Of a stretch of DNA of 64,000 nucleotides, positions 1 to 9,898 are shown piece after piece. The notes under the pieces were generated by a model, which was given only the letters and a program-made list of their open reading frames with translations, had not been told where the DNA came from and ran no database searches. The translations under genes were made by a program, and so were the position numbers. How positions within the stretch are numbered: position 1 is the first letter of the stretch; each line of letters starts with the position of its first letter. This DNA comes from JAHRVQ01 sp029941905. GTDB taxonomy: Bacteria; Pseudomonadota; Gammaproteobacteria; Pseudomonadales; Azotimanducaceae. Location: assembly GCA_029941905.1 (NCBI GenBank), contig JAPYTQ010000010.1, positions 75,152 to 139,151 of the forward strand, written 5' to 3'.

Positions 1-129
1 CATGTTTACCTCGGCGATCGCGTTCCACGACGTGGTAAGACTGAAAACCAGGCAGAAGAAAACGACAATCCTGGCCAAACCTGGCCTGTATATCTTTCCT
101 TTTACTTGTTTAGCTCTTGCAAACATCAT
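1..129 (-). CDS. pilQ: PilQ, type IV pilus secretin (N-terminal fragment)
   Basis: Only the first 43 codons are inside the window; the gene runs off the left edge. The start ATG is at 129 with an AGGGGCGAGA purine stretch just before it; a second ATG follows directly. The translation has a basic n-region, then a hydrophobic stretch (residues about 17-32) ending near AIA, which reads as a Sec signal peptide, as expected for an outer-membrane secretin. Identity comes mainly from position: it follows pilP by 33 bases on the same strand, in the conserved pilMNOPQ order. No secretin domain is visible here. Confidence 0.8.
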   Translation of the reverse strand, partial: MMFARAKQVKGKIYRPGLARIVVFFCLVFSLTTSWNAIAEVNM

Positions 130-162
130 TTCTCGCCCCTGTTTTGGCAGAAGAGCAATTCA

Positions 163-732
163 CTAATCGGAATCGCCTTTCAATTCTATCGATCTCGGTC
201 TTCGGAGCCACCCTTGGGCTCCATCCGTCACTATCTCTGTGATATCAATCCTTGCATCATTAATACTGTCGACCTTGCCCCATGCAGTGCCCATGTAGTC
301 ACCTACCTGGACTCTATGAACGCCTCCACTGCCGTCCTGAACCAGGGCCCAGGTATCATTGTTTTGCTCTAGCGTCCCCACCATTTGCAGAGAAGCAATA
401 TTGAAACGTTCAAGGTATTGCTTGACGTGGTCCTTGGGAGGTTTAACGCCAATGTTTCTTCGTTGTTGTTCACTTTTTACCTGTACCACCACAGGTGCTT
501 CGAATGGGCTACGACGGTTCGACGCGCCATAGGTAAATGGTTGGTAAGGTTCAAATTCAGGTAAAGGGGCGATACTGCCACGGGGCTGTTTTTCTACTTT
601 CGACATAAATAATTTAATATCAACATAGTCATCACCCGCCTCACACGAAGCAAGCAAAACCACACAGGCTATTAATAGACAAGGTTTAAGCATGTTCGAG
701 ATAGGTGAGTATTGCTGATTCAAGTAGTGCAT
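163..732 (-). CDS. pilP: PilP, type IV pilus inner-membrane lipoprotein
   Basis: PilP links the inner-membrane PilN/PilO complex to the PilQ secretin. The translation has a lipoprotein signal (basic residue, hydrophobic stretch, lipobox LLASC), then a proline-rich linker and a C-terminal beta domain with the VGDYMGTAWGKV and WLRRPRSIEL segments typical of PilP. The start is uncertain: TTG at 738, ATG at 732 (chosen) and ATG at 693 are in frame. The 693 start gives the shortest signal peptide but has no clear Shine-Dalgarno sequence. It lies directly after pilO. Confidence 0.88.
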   Translation of the reverse strand: MHYLNQQYSPISNMLKPCLLIACVVLLASCEAGDDYVDIKLFMSKVEKQPRGSIAPLPEFEPYQPFTYGASNRRSPFEAPVVVQVKSEQQRRNIGVKPPKDHVKQYLERFNIASLQMVGTLEQNNDTWALVQDGSGGVHRVQVGDYMGTAWGKVDSINDARIDITEIVTDGAQGWLRRPRSIELKGDSD

Positions 733-734
733 CC

Positions 735-1364
735 TCAACTTTTATCATCATTGTATCGGTAGGTCCGGGCCAGAATCTGCATGGTTAACAACCCGGCTGT
801 ACCTTTGCTTGCTTTCGCCGGAGCAATTGTAAAATCATGCAAAGTAACGATACGGGACAAATCAGCGACATCGCTGACAAACGAACCAAGCTCGTGATAG
901 GTTCCGTTGACAACAATTTTGATGGGTTTCTCAATGTAAAATTCGTGCTTTACTTCTTTCTGCAAATCGATACTTGTGAACGACAGGCCATTTTTTAGCC
1001 CTACCAGAGTGATATCTTCAATCAACCCCGGAATTTCTGTATCAGCCGGTAACTGCCTGACAATTGCCTGGAATGACTCCTCCATTTCAATTTGCTGCTT
1101 CCTGTAGCCATCCAAATGAATCGCCTGCATATATTTCTTTTCATAGTCGGTCCGAAGATTCATTTCTGATCTTTGCACCTTTGTTAATTCGGCCTGCAGA
1201 TTGGTCACATGGAAGAAATAACCCGCGCCTAGAGCGCCCATAAAGACAAGTGACCAAATGATGACTTTGACTGCTACCGGCCAGGAACCAACCTGGTTCA
1301 GGTCACTAAGCTGATCGGTATCAAAGTTCTTTAAGCTTTCTAGCATGTCTTCTGAAAATGCCAT
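735..1364 (-). CDS. pilO: PilO, type IV pilus inner-membrane assembly protein
   Basis: A bitopic protein of 209 residues that pairs with PilN in the alignment subcomplex of the type IV pilus machine. It has a short cytoplasmic N-terminus, one membrane helix at about residues 30-50, a coiled-coil stretch at about 53-95, and a C-terminal ferredoxin-like fold with the LVGLKNGLSF and YHELGSFVSDVADL segments seen in PilO. It lies 3 bases after pilN in the pil operon. The length matches the family. Confidence 0.93.
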   Translation of the reverse strand: MAFSEDMLESLKNFDTDQLSDLNQVGSWPVAVKVIIWSLVFMGALGAGYFFHVTNLQAELTKVQRSEMNLRTDYEKKYMQAIHLDGYRKQQIEMEESFQAIVRQLPADTEIPGLIEDITLVGLKNGLSFTSIDLQKEVKHEFYIEKPIKIVVNGTYHELGSFVSDVADLSRIVTLHDFTIAPAKASKGTAGLLTMQILARTYRYNDDKS

Positions 1365-1367
1365 TTG

Positions 1368-1937
1368 CTAATCCGCCTCGCCTTCTTTCACCGGGGTCGC
1401 TTGACTAACGCTCAGGGAAAACTTACTGGCCTGTGGGCCAAAACTGGTATCCGCCTTGATCGCGGTCACATTAGGTGTTGTAAACCAGGCAGAATCCTCA
1501 AAATTTCTTAGCTGGCTCGAAATACGATTGTTGGATTCGGCGACTCCCTGGATAGCGATCGCTTTGCCTTTCAAAACAACTTTTTGGAAAAAAACACGAT
1601 CTGAAAGTTTGCGTGCCAATTCATCAAAAAGGCGCACGATGATAGGGCGGTTACCCTGCAATTCCTGAATTACCTGCATGCGTGAGAGTAGCTCGTTACG
1701 TGTTTTCTGCAGCTGTTTGATTTCTGAAATTTTCTCTTCAAGAACCTTAATTTCACTCGTCAGGAAACTGTTCCGGTCATTTTGGGTATCTATTGAGTTG
1801 TTGTAAAAACGATCAACACCAAAAACAATCACACCTGCGAACACCACTACGCTGACAAGTATGCGTAAGAATTCCTGTTTCTTCTCCTCCCGTAGCTCTT
1901 CTCGCCACGGCAGCAGGTTAATTTTTATGTCGGCCAT
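1368..1937 (-). CDS. pilN: PilN, type IV pilus inner-membrane assembly protein
   Basis: A bitopic protein of 189 residues. It begins with the PilN signature INLLPWREE at residues 6-14, the cytoplasmic peptide that docks in a groove of PilM. One membrane helix follows at about 23-41, then a coiled coil (about 55-90) and a periplasmic ferredoxin-like domain. The gene abuts pilM without a spacer, so the two are probably translationally coupled. Confidence 0.94.
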   Translation of the reverse strand: MADIKINLLPWREELREEKKQEFLRILVSVVVFAGVIVFGVDRFYNNSIDTQNDRNSFLTSEIKVLEEKISEIKQLQKTRNELLSRMQVIQELQGNRPIIVRLFDELARKLSDRVFFQKVVLKGKAIAIQGVAESNNRISSQLRNFEDSAWFTTPNVTAIKADTSFGPQASKFSLSVSQATPVKEGEAD

Positions 1938-3008
1938 TTAGTCAAAACTCCGCAATGCCAGACCACATGCAATCATCAGTGCGGGGGCATCAGCATTTAG
2001 ACCAGCCTCGTTCACCTTCGAAGATAGAGCCATGTTGACGAAGGGATTCGCCGTGGTCGTTGGTGTACCGAGTTTCGCTGATACCATGTCCGCCAGACCT
2101 TCAATGGATGCCGTTCCGCCAGCCAGGATTATGTGGTCAACGTCGTCGTAGGCACTCGATGAATAGAAAAACTGCAATGAGCGGGTGACCTGCTGCACAA
2201 CTGCTTCCTTAAAAGGCTGTAAAACTTCGGTTTCATAATCATCAGGTAACCCACCTTGCTTCTTCGCAAGTCCCGCTTCTTCAACGGACAAACTGTACCG
2301 TCTTTGTATTTCTTCGGTGAGCTGCTTGCCGCCAAACAGTTGTTCCCTGGTGTATGGCGTGCCTGAATCAGTCAGTACGCTCAACGTTGTCATCGTTGCT
2401 CCTATGTCGACAATGGCGATTATTTTCTCTTCCTCTTCATCTTCATCAACAAACTGGCCACGAACCAGCCCGAAGGCTCGCTGCATACAATGTGCTTCAA
2501 TATCAACCACTTTAGCCTTGAGTCCACCTTGCTCCAGCGCTTCTTCCCTGATCTCTACATTTTCACTCCGGCAGGCAGCCAGCAGAACTTCGACTTGCTC
2601 TTCATTACGAGGTGAGGGCCCCCTGACTTCAAAATCCAGGGCTACTTCATCGAGCGGATACGGAATGTATTGGTCGGCCTCGACCTGAATTAAATTCTCC
2701 ATCTCGTTTTCACTAAGCGTGGAGGGCATTTCAATGGGCTTGGTAATGACAGCAGAACCTGCAACTGCAACAGCTGCATTTTTCACCTTGGTTTTTGACC
2801 TGGCGACGAGACGAGCAATAGCTTCGCCCACACCTTCGACGTCACTAATATTTTTCTCAACAACGGCATTACCGGGCAACGGTTCAACCCCGTAGCTCTC
2901 GACCCGGTACTTGTTACCTGATCGACTCAACTCCAGCAATTTGACCGAGGTAGAACTGATATCCAGTCCCAGCATGCTAGTCGGTCCTTTATTGAAAAAA
3001 CTAAACAC
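1938..3008 (-). CDS. pilM: PilM, actin-like type IV pilus assembly ATPase
   Basis: A cytoplasmic FtsA/actin-like protein of 356 residues that binds the PilN N-terminus. Nucleotide-binding segments are visible: LGLDISSTSVK near residues 13-23, IVDIGATMT around D201, and ILAGGTASIEGL near residue 295. It is the first gene of the leftward pil operon and is divergent from mrcA, the usual pilM/ponA arrangement. An acidic run of seven D/E residues (about 188-194) in the middle is a local oddity. Confidence 0.95.
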   Translation of the reverse strand: MFSFFNKGPTSMLGLDISSTSVKLLELSRSGNKYRVESYGVEPLPGNAVVEKNISDVEGVGEAIARLVARSKTKVKNAAVAVAGSAVITKPIEMPSTLSENEMENLIQVEADQYIPYPLDEVALDFEVRGPSPRNEEQVEVLLAACRSENVEIREEALEQGGLKAKVVDIEAHCMQRAFGLVRGQFVDEDEEEEKIIAIVDIGATMTTLSVLTDSGTPYTREQLFGGKQLTEEIQRRYSLSVEEAGLAKKQGGLPDDYETEVLQPFKEAVVQQVTRSLQFFYSSSAYDDVDHIILAGGTASIEGLADMVSAKLGTPTTTANPFVNMALSSKVNEAGLNADAPALMIACGLALRSFD

Positions 3009-3336
3009 TGCAAATTCCTATTCAGTACACATACTTACGTGCGATACGTGAAAGATCACATTAGATACCACTCTTAACCTAAGAGCAAACAATTTAATTG
3101 AATGAAGTGACGTAATTCCTTCATTTACTTATATTTTTTCGGTTTTTAAGTGGGCAAATAAAATCGACATTTGTGCCGAATTATATGATCAAACCTATCA
3201 TGTTTATTTGCTCTGGTTCACATTTTTGGCAACCTGTTAAGAAAGTGACTATTTTATTAACTTTCACCAATTTCTCGACCGTCATCTGCCAATTACACTT
3301 ATACTACCCATCCAGACAATCTAACTTCGAGCATTG
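3009..3336. promoter_or_regulatory. Divergent intergenic region between pilM and mrcA
   Basis: This 328-base AT-rich spacer must carry promoters for both divergent transcripts. On the minus strand TATAAT lies at 3185-3180 as a possible pilM -10 box, but no good -35 box accompanies it. On the plus strand TTGGCA (3226-3231), an 18-base spacer and TATTTT (3250-3255) could serve mrcA. A TATACT at 3300-3305 lies closer to mrcA without a convincing -35. No gene, terminator or repeat is seen. Promoter assignments are by eye and weak. Confidence 0.3.
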
Positions 3337-5745
3337 ATGCGAACCTTTGCAACCAGCATCCTTTGGACAATAATTGGCGCATTGAGTGGCATCGTTCTGG
3401 TTCTTTCCGCCGCATTCCTATACCTGAACCCACAGATCCCCGACGCTGCCACCTTCAAGGGCGTCAAACTACGTGCTCCGTTAAGAATATATTCTGCAGA
3501 TAACAAGCTAATTCAAGAGTTCGGCGAACGCCTCACCCCGGTTACCTACGATCAGATACCCCCCCTGTTTATCCGCGCCCTGCTCGATACTGAGGACAAA
3601 CGGTTCTTTGAGCACAGTGGCATCGATATCATCACCGTCGCCAATGCAGCCTGGCAGCTGATTCGAAACAAGGGTTCAATCAAGACCGGTGCCAGCACAA
3701 TCACCATGCAACTGGTAAAGAATATCTCAGGCCAAAGTGAAGTCAGGTTCATACGCAAGTTCAAGGAAATGCTTCTGGCTCTAAAGATCGAACGCGAACT
3801 CAGCAAGGAAGAGATCCTGACGCTATACCTGAACATTATCCCGTTCGGAAAGCACGCCTTTGGCATTCAGGCAGCTGCCCAAACCTACTATGGCAAAGAC
3901 GCCGGTGAATTGAGCCTGGCGCAATTAGCCATGCTGGCAGGCGTGCCCCAGGCACCTGAAAAAGGCAACCCGATTAATGGGCCGGAACGGGCTACTGCCC
4001 GCCGAAATCTTGTGCTATTCCGCATGCTTGGCCAGGAATCAATCATCCAGGAACAATACGAGATTGCGGTAAATGCGCCCATAACAACTGAAGTATTTGG
4101 CAGAGATATTGCGCTACCCGCTTTATATGTAGCTGAAATGGTACGCAAGCACTTACTTACAGAATATGGCACAAACGCATACAAACGCGGGTTTATCGTC
4201 CACACAACGATAGAAAGTCACAGACAGCAAGCGGCAGAACAGGCGGTTCAGGTTAAATTAAACGAATACGACCGGCGTCACGGATATCGCGGACCGGATC
4301 ATAGCCATATCGATGGGACAGAAGAGTTCATCGTTGCCCCTGAATATGGTTATCCCACAAACTTTGTCGAAACCCTCGAGAATTCCCAGATACTCGGCAA
4401 CCAGTCACCCGGTATCGTTATCGCTGTCCGGGAGTCGGAAGTAGACGTTCTGACGCAATCCCAGGAAGTCGTTACCATTGCCTGGCAAGGTCTGGAGTGG
4501 GCCAGGCCATACATCGATGTCGATACTCGCGGACCGAAGCCAAAAATCGCCGGGGATATCGTCAATATTGGCGACGTTATCAGATACGAGGAATCCGAGG
4601 CAGGAGAGTTTTCACTCGGCCAAGTACCCGATATTCAGGGTGCCCTGGTGTCACTTAACCCAAACAATGGTGCCATTGTAGCCCTCGTCGGTGGTTACGA
4701 TTTCAGAGCCAGGCAGTATAACCATGCGAACCAGGCCCAGCGTCAACCGGGCTCGAATTTCAAGCCATTCTATTACGCAGGTGCGATGGAAAACGGCTTG
4801 ACGGCAGCTTCCATGTTTAACGATGCACCCATCGTCTTACCAGGTGGTGAGCTGGAAGAGGTCTATCGACCACGCAATTCCGGCAATGTCTTCCATGGCA
4901 ATCTCCGGCTACGGGAAGCGTTGTACCGCTCAGTTAACCTTGTTTCGTTGCGGGTAGTGCTTGATTTCGGCCCGAGTAATGTCGTCAATTACGTCAGGCG
5001 ATTTGGCTTCGACACGAGTAACTTTCCGCACGATGTCCAACTGGCTTTCGGTGGCGGTACTATCGCCCTGACGCCGCTGGAAGTCGCAACGGGATATGCG
5101 GCTTTCGCAAACGGGGGTTTCAAGGTAGATCCTCACGTCATTTCGGAGATCACGTCGATCAATGATGACACCGTTTTCCTGGCTCAACCTGCCACGGTCT
5201 GCCAGGACGCAGATTGCCTCGAGCTACCTCAGGCAAAACGTATCATTGAGCCCAGGGTTGCTTATGTCATGAACAGCATTTTATCCGATGTCATTGTCCG
5301 GGGAACCGGCACTAAGGCTTTTCGGGCACTCAAACGACGAGACTTGAAAGGGAAAACTGGCACCACAAACGATGCTGATATCTGGTTTTCAGGATTTACC
5401 CACGACCTGGTCACAACGACCTGGGCGGGATTCGACAACAACAGCCCGGTAGGTCGACGAGAATGGGGCTCCACTACCCCGATCGAAACCTGGATAGCCT
5501 ACATGAAGGAGGCACTGCCACCGGAAAATGAATCTTCCACTCTCCCCTTTCCCGACAAGCTGGTAAAATTGAGAATAGACCCGTTAACTGGATATCGGGC
5601 AAATACCAATGACCCAAACGCTATTTTCGAGATGTTCAGGGAAGAATATGCCCCGGATGCTGCGCCGCATTCAACGCCAGATTCCCCCACTCTGGCCAAT
5701 CAGAAAGATGAAGACACGGGTGAACCTTTGCAGCAAATTTTCTGA
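3337..5745 (+). CDS. mrcA: Penicillin-binding protein 1A, bifunctional peptidoglycan synthase
   Basis: A class A PBP of 802 residues that polymerises glycan strands and cross-links peptides in the periplasm. A membrane anchor lies at about residues 8-30. The GT51 glycosyltransferase domain has the EDKRFFEH motif with catalytic E86. The transpeptidase domain has SNFK (nucleophile S473), SVN (532-534) and KTGT (673-676). An OB-like insert lies between the two domains, as in PBP1A. The ATG at 3337 is preferred over an overlapping TTG at 3334. The gene is divergent from pilM, as is common in gammaproteobacteria. Confidence 0.96.
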   Translation: MRTFATSILWTIIGALSGIVLVLSAAFLYLNPQIPDAATFKGVKLRAPLRIYSADNKLIQEFGERLTPVTYDQIPPLFIRALLDTEDKRFFEHSGIDIITVANAAWQLIRNKGSIKTGASTITMQLVKNISGQSEVRFIRKFKEMLLALKIERELSKEEILTLYLNIIPFGKHAFGIQAAAQTYYGKDAGELSLAQLAMLAGVPQAPEKGNPINGPERATARRNLVLFRMLGQESIIQEQYEIAVNAPITTEVFGRDIALPALYVAEMVRKHLLTEYGTNAYKRGFIVHTTIESHRQQAAEQAVQVKLNEYDRRHGYRGPDHSHIDGTEEFIVAPEYGYPTNFVETLENSQILGNQSPGIVIAVRESEVDVLTQSQEVVTIAWQGLEWARPYIDVDTRGPKPKIAGDIVNIGDVIRYEESEAGEFSLGQVPDIQGALVSLNPNNGAIVALVGGYDFRARQYNHANQAQRQPGSNFKPFYYAGAMENGLTAASMFNDAPIVLPGGELEEVYRPRNSGNVFHGNLRLREALYRSVNLVSLRVVLDFGPSNVVNYVRRFGFDTSNFPHDVQLAFGGGTIALTPLEVATGYAAFANGGFKVDPHVISEITSINDDTVFLAQPATVCQDADCLELPQAKRIIEPRVAYVMNSILSDVIVRGTGTKAFRALKRRDLKGKTGTTNDADIWFSGFTHDLVTTTWAGFDNNSPVGRREWGSTTPIETWIAYMKEALPPENESSTLPFPDKLVKLRIDPLTGYRANTNDPNAIFEMFREEYAPDAAPHSTPDSPTLANQKDEDTGEPLQQIF

Positions 5746-5800
5746 TTGCCTCGTGTCAACTTAGGACTCTGTGCACATTACCTTTCTTTAGAATTTGGTC

Positions 5801-7048
5801 TTAATATTGCGGCAACGAACTGACTGGGGCAACGCCCGAATCAATGGCGGCCTGCGCTACAGCCATTGCTACCCGTTCTAACAAACGGGGATCCATAGGT
5901 TTTGGTATGATGTAGTCCGGGCCAAATTCCAGCTCTTCTATACCCTCATAGGCAGCAATCACTTCTGAAGGTACGGGTTCTTTCGCCAGTTGCCGAATCG
6001 CGTGCACCGCTGCCATTTTCATCTGTTCATTAATATCAGTCGCTCGAACATCCAGTGCTCCACGAAACATGAACGGAAAACAAAGCACGTTGTTTACCTG
6101 GTTGGGGTAATCAGACCTGCCCGTTGCCATAATCACATCATCCCGCACAGCATTGGCGATCTCTGGGCTTATTTCGGGATCCGGGTTTGCCATTGCGAAC
6201 ACAACAGGCTTCGGTGCCATGGCCTTGAGGCTATCTTCATCCATCAGGTTGGCTCCCGAAACGCCAATAAACACATCAGCATCTTCGCAGGCATCCAGCA
6301 AATTTCTCTTGTTTGTTTTTTGTGCAAACTGTTCTTTATAGACAGATAAGTCGTTTCGATCTGTGTGGCACACACCTTTCGAATCGAGTAAGTAAATATT
6401 ACTTTTTACAGCTCCCAGCTCCAGTAGCAGTTTCAAAATCGCAATGGCAGCCGAGCCAGCCCCAAGGCAGACAATCCGCGCATCCCCCAGATCCATGCCT
6501 CTAAGTTCAAGAGCGTTCAACAGACCTGCGGCGGTCACAATCGCTGTACCGTGTTGGTCGTCATGGAACACCGGGATATCCAGCAACTCTTTCAGACGAC
6601 GCTCAATTTCGAAACAAGCCGGGGCACCGATGTCTTCAAGGTTAATGCCACCGAAGGTAACGGCAATATTTGCCACTGTCTGGACAAACTCATTCACATC
6701 CTGACAAGTCACTTCGATATCAAAGCAGTCAACATCTGCAAACTTCTTAAACAACAGGGCCTTGCCTTCCATTACCGGCTTACTCGCCAGGGCACCCAAA
6801 TTACCCAGACCTAGAATGGCAGACCCATTGCTGATAACGCCGACCAGGTTTCCTATTGCAGTATATCTATAAGCTGTTTCTGGATCTTTGCCGATCTCTT
6901 TTACCGGCTCCCCCACGCCAGGAGAATAGGCCAATGCCAAATCGTTCGCATTGTCGGCCTTTGTGGTTATCGATAACGCAATCTTTCCCGGGGTGGGTTC
7001 TGCGTGATAGCGCAGGGCTCGCTCCTTCATGCTCTCCTTGTCCATCAT
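5801..7048 (-). CDS. maeB: NAD(P)-dependent malic enzyme, short form
   Basis: Oxidative decarboxylation of malate to pyruvate, supplying reducing power. The translation carries the malic N-terminal domain (YSPGVGEPVKEI at about 42-53, DQHGTAIV near 163-170) and a Rossmann domain with GAGSAAIA near 197. At 415 residues it lacks the C-terminal phosphotransacetylase-like domain of the 750-residue E. coli MaeB type, so it is the short form. Two ATGs are adjacent at the start. It is downstream of rpmE and separated from it by a terminator hairpin. Confidence 0.93.
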   Translation of the reverse strand: MMDKESMKERALRYHAEPTPGKIALSITTKADNANDLALAYSPGVGEPVKEIGKDPETAYRYTAIGNLVGVISNGSAILGLGNLGALASKPVMEGKALLFKKFADVDCFDIEVTCQDVNEFVQTVANIAVTFGGINLEDIGAPACFEIERRLKELLDIPVFHDDQHGTAIVTAAGLLNALELRGMDLGDARIVCLGAGSAAIAILKLLLELGAVKSNIYLLDSKGVCHTDRNDLSVYKEQFAQKTNKRNLLDACEDADVFIGVSGANLMDEDSLKAMAPKPVVFAMANPDPEISPEIANAVRDDVIMATGRSDYPNQVNNVLCFPFMFRGALDVRATDINEQMKMAAVHAIRQLAKEPVPSEVIAAYEGIEELEFGPDYIIPKPMDPRLLERVAMAVAQAAIDSGVAPVSSLPQY

Positions 7049-7088
7049 GGTTTTACCTGGCTCCTGCCTGAGAAACTAAATCTGGCTC

Positions 7089-7120
7089 AAAAAAAAAGTG
7101 CCAATGGCACCTTTTTTTCT
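7089..7120 (-). terminator. Rho-independent terminator after rpmE
   Basis: An inverted repeat GTGCC / ATT / GGCAC (arms 7106-7110 and 7098-7102 on the given strand) is flanked by A runs on one side and T runs on the other. On the minus strand it ends with a long U tract, so it should stop rpmE transcription before maeB. The flanking A and T runs also make it potentially bidirectional. Confidence 0.75.
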
Positions 7121-7157
7121 TGCTTTACATTTCTTGTGCTTTCGCTTTTCGCCGAAT

Positions 7158-7370
7158 CTACTTGCTGCCTCGATTCCCGAAACGCTTGTTAAAGCGATCA
7201 ATTCTACCTGCAGTATCAAGAATCTTCTGTTTACCCGTGTAGAAAGGGTGGCATTGTGAGCAAACTTCCAGGTGAATATCTTCACACATGGTTGAACGCG
7301 TTTTGATTACATTACCACAACTGCATGTCGCGGTGATTTCTTCATATTTTGGATGGATTTCTGCTTTCAT
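7158..7370 (-). CDS. rpmE: 50S ribosomal protein L31
   Basis: A 70-residue ribosomal protein starting MKAEIHPKYEE. It has the zinc-binding cysteines of the C+ form (C16, C18, C37, C40). The ATG at 7370 matches the family start; an open frame continues upstream but has no homology there. It is divergent from priA, as in Pseudomonas. Confidence 0.97.
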   Translation of the reverse strand: MKAEIHPKYEEITATCSCGNVIKTRSTMCEDIHLEVCSQCHPFYTGKQKILDTAGRIDRFNKRFGNRGSK

Positions 7371-7573
7371 ACTCTGACCTCTATTGCGATGCCTTGCTTG
7401 CCAAAACACCCTGACCCGGCTGCCGCGAGGGGCGCAATCATACCAGAGAAAAATGGAATCGCAAGCCACAAGTCCAATCTGCGGGCTGAAGGGTTGAATA
7501 CCGCGAGTTTCAACATAATTATGAGACCCAAATAATGCATAATGCCATGTGATCACCACCAGTTTTCTAATCC

Positions 7574-9808
7574 GTGAAGCCAGTTTACCTAGATATTGCT
7601 GTACCAGTCCCGTTACGCCAGAGCTTCCATTATCTGCCTCCGGAAGACACTGACGCCAGCCAGTTATTGCCTGGCATCAGGGTGGAAGTACCTTTTGGAC
7701 GTCAAATCCTCATTGGCATTCTGTTAGCAACATCAACCCGGGCGAGTTTTGACCCAGGGAAGATTAAAAACGCAATTCGAATCATTGATTCTTCACCGGT
7801 ATTCGACGATGCACTCTTTTCCCTCTGTCGCTGGGCCGCAGATTATTACCAGCATCCCATTGGGGATGTCTTGCACACAGCATTACCAATACTCCTCAGG
7901 CAGGGAGAAGCCACCAGTCAGATAACTGAACGGCTTATGCCAACAGAAACAGGAGAACGGCCAGAATCAATCGACAGCCTGACTCGCGCACCTCGACAAT
8001 TGTCACTGCTGAAGCAGTTGGTTGCTTCTGCCCATGGGGATGCAGATAAGGGTTTAACACGTTTTGCGTTGAAACGGACTTTGATACCAGGATCGGTGAC
8101 GAACGGGCTAATTGATAAAGGTTTTGCCCAATGGTCCCGGACCGTCGAAGAAATATCACCCTTTGATAAGACTTTTCATAAGAATTCTTACAAGAAAAGC
8201 ATCTTCAAAGAAGATCCCCTGGTACTTACCGAAGAACAAAGCCTGGCATTCCAGAATGTAGTGAGACCCGGTACCCACCTGCTGTTTGGAATCACCGGTA
8301 GCGGCAAAACGGAAATTTACCTGCAAGCTATTGCAAGGGTGCTCGCTCAAGGTAAACAGGCACTGGTGCTGGTCCCTGAAATAGGCCTGACGCCCCAGAC
8401 TATACGGCGTTTTGAATCACGCTTTCGGACTCCGGTGGTTGCGCTTCATTCCGGCCTGACAGACAGGGAACGCCTGCACGCCTGGCGCCAGGCAAAGCAG
8501 GGTGGAGCTGCCATCGTCATCGGTACACGATCAGCCGTATTCACACAACTACACAACCTGGGTCTGATCGTCGTTGACGAAGAGCATGATCCCTCTTTCA
8601 AACAACAGGAGGGATTTCGTTACTCTGCCAGGGATATCTCCGTTCTTCGCGGAAAAATGCAGGCAGTCCCGGTGATCCTCGGTAGCGCAACACCGTCACT
8701 GGAGAGCTACAACAATGCAATCTCAGCCAGGTACCAGCTGGTTACACTCCTCTCCCGACCGAATAAAGCAAAAACCGCCCAGTACCATTTGATTGGTACA
8801 CAACATGAAACACTGGACGATGGATTCTCTTCAGCACTGGTACACCTGATCCAGCAACACCTGGCGCAGGAAAACCAGGTGCTGGTGTTTTTAAACCGAC
8901 GGGGGTTTTCACCCGTTCTTCTTTGCCGGGCCTGCGGCTGGATCGCCGAATGCAATCGCTGTGACGCTCGAATGACTTACCATCTGGCCCTGCACAGTTT
9001 AATTTGCCATCACTGCGGGGTTCGATCCAGGGTAACCCAAAACTGTGCTGACTGTTCATCCGATCAGTTGGTCCCGCTTGGCCTCGGCACCCAAAGGCTG
9101 GAACACAGCTTAAAGAACCTTTTTCCTGACCAGAAGATCGTTCGTATTGATCGGGACTCAACCCGCAAAAAAGGGGCGATGGAACAAATTACCAATGACA
9201 TCAACCAGGGTGAGCCTGCGATTCTGGTCGGTACTCAACTGTTGGCCAAAGGACATCATTTTCCCAATGTGACACTGGTCGCTATTGTTGATATAGATTC
9301 CGGCTTCTACAGTTCAGATTACCGTGCTATTGAACGCATGGGTCAGTTGTTACTGCAGGTTGCGGGCCGGGCTGGTAGAGAGAGCAAACCCGGCACGGTG
9401 GCAATCCAGACCCGGTTTCCCGATCAGCCTATTCTGCAAACCCTGATTAATGACGGTTACAAAACCTTTGCCGAGAATCTACTGGCCGAGCGGTCTAGAT
9501 ACGACCTACCGCCGTTCTCCTACCAGGCTGTCGTAAGGGCAGAGGCAACAAAAGCTGGTCTGGCCATGGCGTTCCTCTCCCTGTTAAGTAAAAACACACC
9601 AGCCAGCCCCTCTGTATCCACGTTGGGCCCTATTCCCTCGAGCATGGAGAAACGTGCCGGGAAACATCGCGCGCAATTACTCTTCGCCAGTAAGGACCGA
9701 CGTTCGCTGCAGGCCAGCCTTGCCCGTTGTGTTACGTTCGCGGAAGACAGTGCAGCTGCCAGAAAAGTCAGATGGTCAATTGACGTTGACCCTGTCGACT
9801 TATTTTAA
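7574..9808 (+). CDS. priA: Primosomal protein N', replication-restart helicase PriA
   Basis: A 744-residue 3'-5' DNA helicase that reloads the replisome at collapsed forks. The N-terminal DNA-binding domain is followed by helicase motifs: GITGSGKTE Walker A (239-247), DEEHD (335-339), GSATPSLE and a late AGRAGR motif. Between them is a cysteine-rich zinc region (CRACGW, CNRC, CHHCG, CADC) typical of PriA. The start is GTG at 7574, giving the standard MKPVYLDIAVPVPL beginning. Confidence 0.96.
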   Translation: MKPVYLDIAVPVPLRQSFHYLPPEDTDASQLLPGIRVEVPFGRQILIGILLATSTRASFDPGKIKNAIRIIDSSPVFDDALFSLCRWAADYYQHPIGDVLHTALPILLRQGEATSQITERLMPTETGERPESIDSLTRAPRQLSLLKQLVASAHGDADKGLTRFALKRTLIPGSVTNGLIDKGFAQWSRTVEEISPFDKTFHKNSYKKSIFKEDPLVLTEEQSLAFQNVVRPGTHLLFGITGSGKTEIYLQAIARVLAQGKQALVLVPEIGLTPQTIRRFESRFRTPVVALHSGLTDRERLHAWRQAKQGGAAIVIGTRSAVFTQLHNLGLIVVDEEHDPSFKQQEGFRYSARDISVLRGKMQAVPVILGSATPSLESYNNAISARYQLVTLLSRPNKAKTAQYHLIGTQHETLDDGFSSALVHLIQQHLAQENQVLVFLNRRGFSPVLLCRACGWIAECNRCDARMTYHLALHSLICHHCGVRSRVTQNCADCSSDQLVPLGLGTQRLEHSLKNLFPDQKIVRIDRDSTRKKGAMEQITNDINQGEPAILVGTQLLAKGHHFPNVTLVAIVDIDSGFYSSDYRAIERMGQLLLQVAGRAGRESKPGTVAIQTRFPDQPILQTLINDGYKTFAENLLAERSRYDLPPFSYQAVVRAEATKAGLAMAFLSLLSKNTPASPSVSTLGPIPSSMEKRAGKHRAQLLFASKDRRSLQASLARCVTFAEDSAAARKVRWSIDVDPVDLF

Positions 9809-9814
9809 ATCGTC

Positions 9815-9851
9815 TTTGTTACACTCCTTGTCACACTCTTTGTTACACTTC
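9815..9851 (+). repeat. Three imperfect short direct repeats between priA and ftsN
   Basis: Just after the priA stop lie three copies of a 11-13 base unit: TTTGTTACACTCC, TTGTCACACTC, TTTGTTACACTTC. They are in a spacer, not in a recognisable gene. The function is unknown; they resemble the other short tandem duplications in this window. Confidence 0.6.
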
Positions 9852-9898
9852 CTATACCTTAATGATAAGAGAAGACCCGGGAACAAAGGTGGAGGTTC

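Noticed and set aside
5746..5800. Terminator between mrcA and maeB (convergent)
   Set aside because: No stem of useful length followed by a T run could be found.
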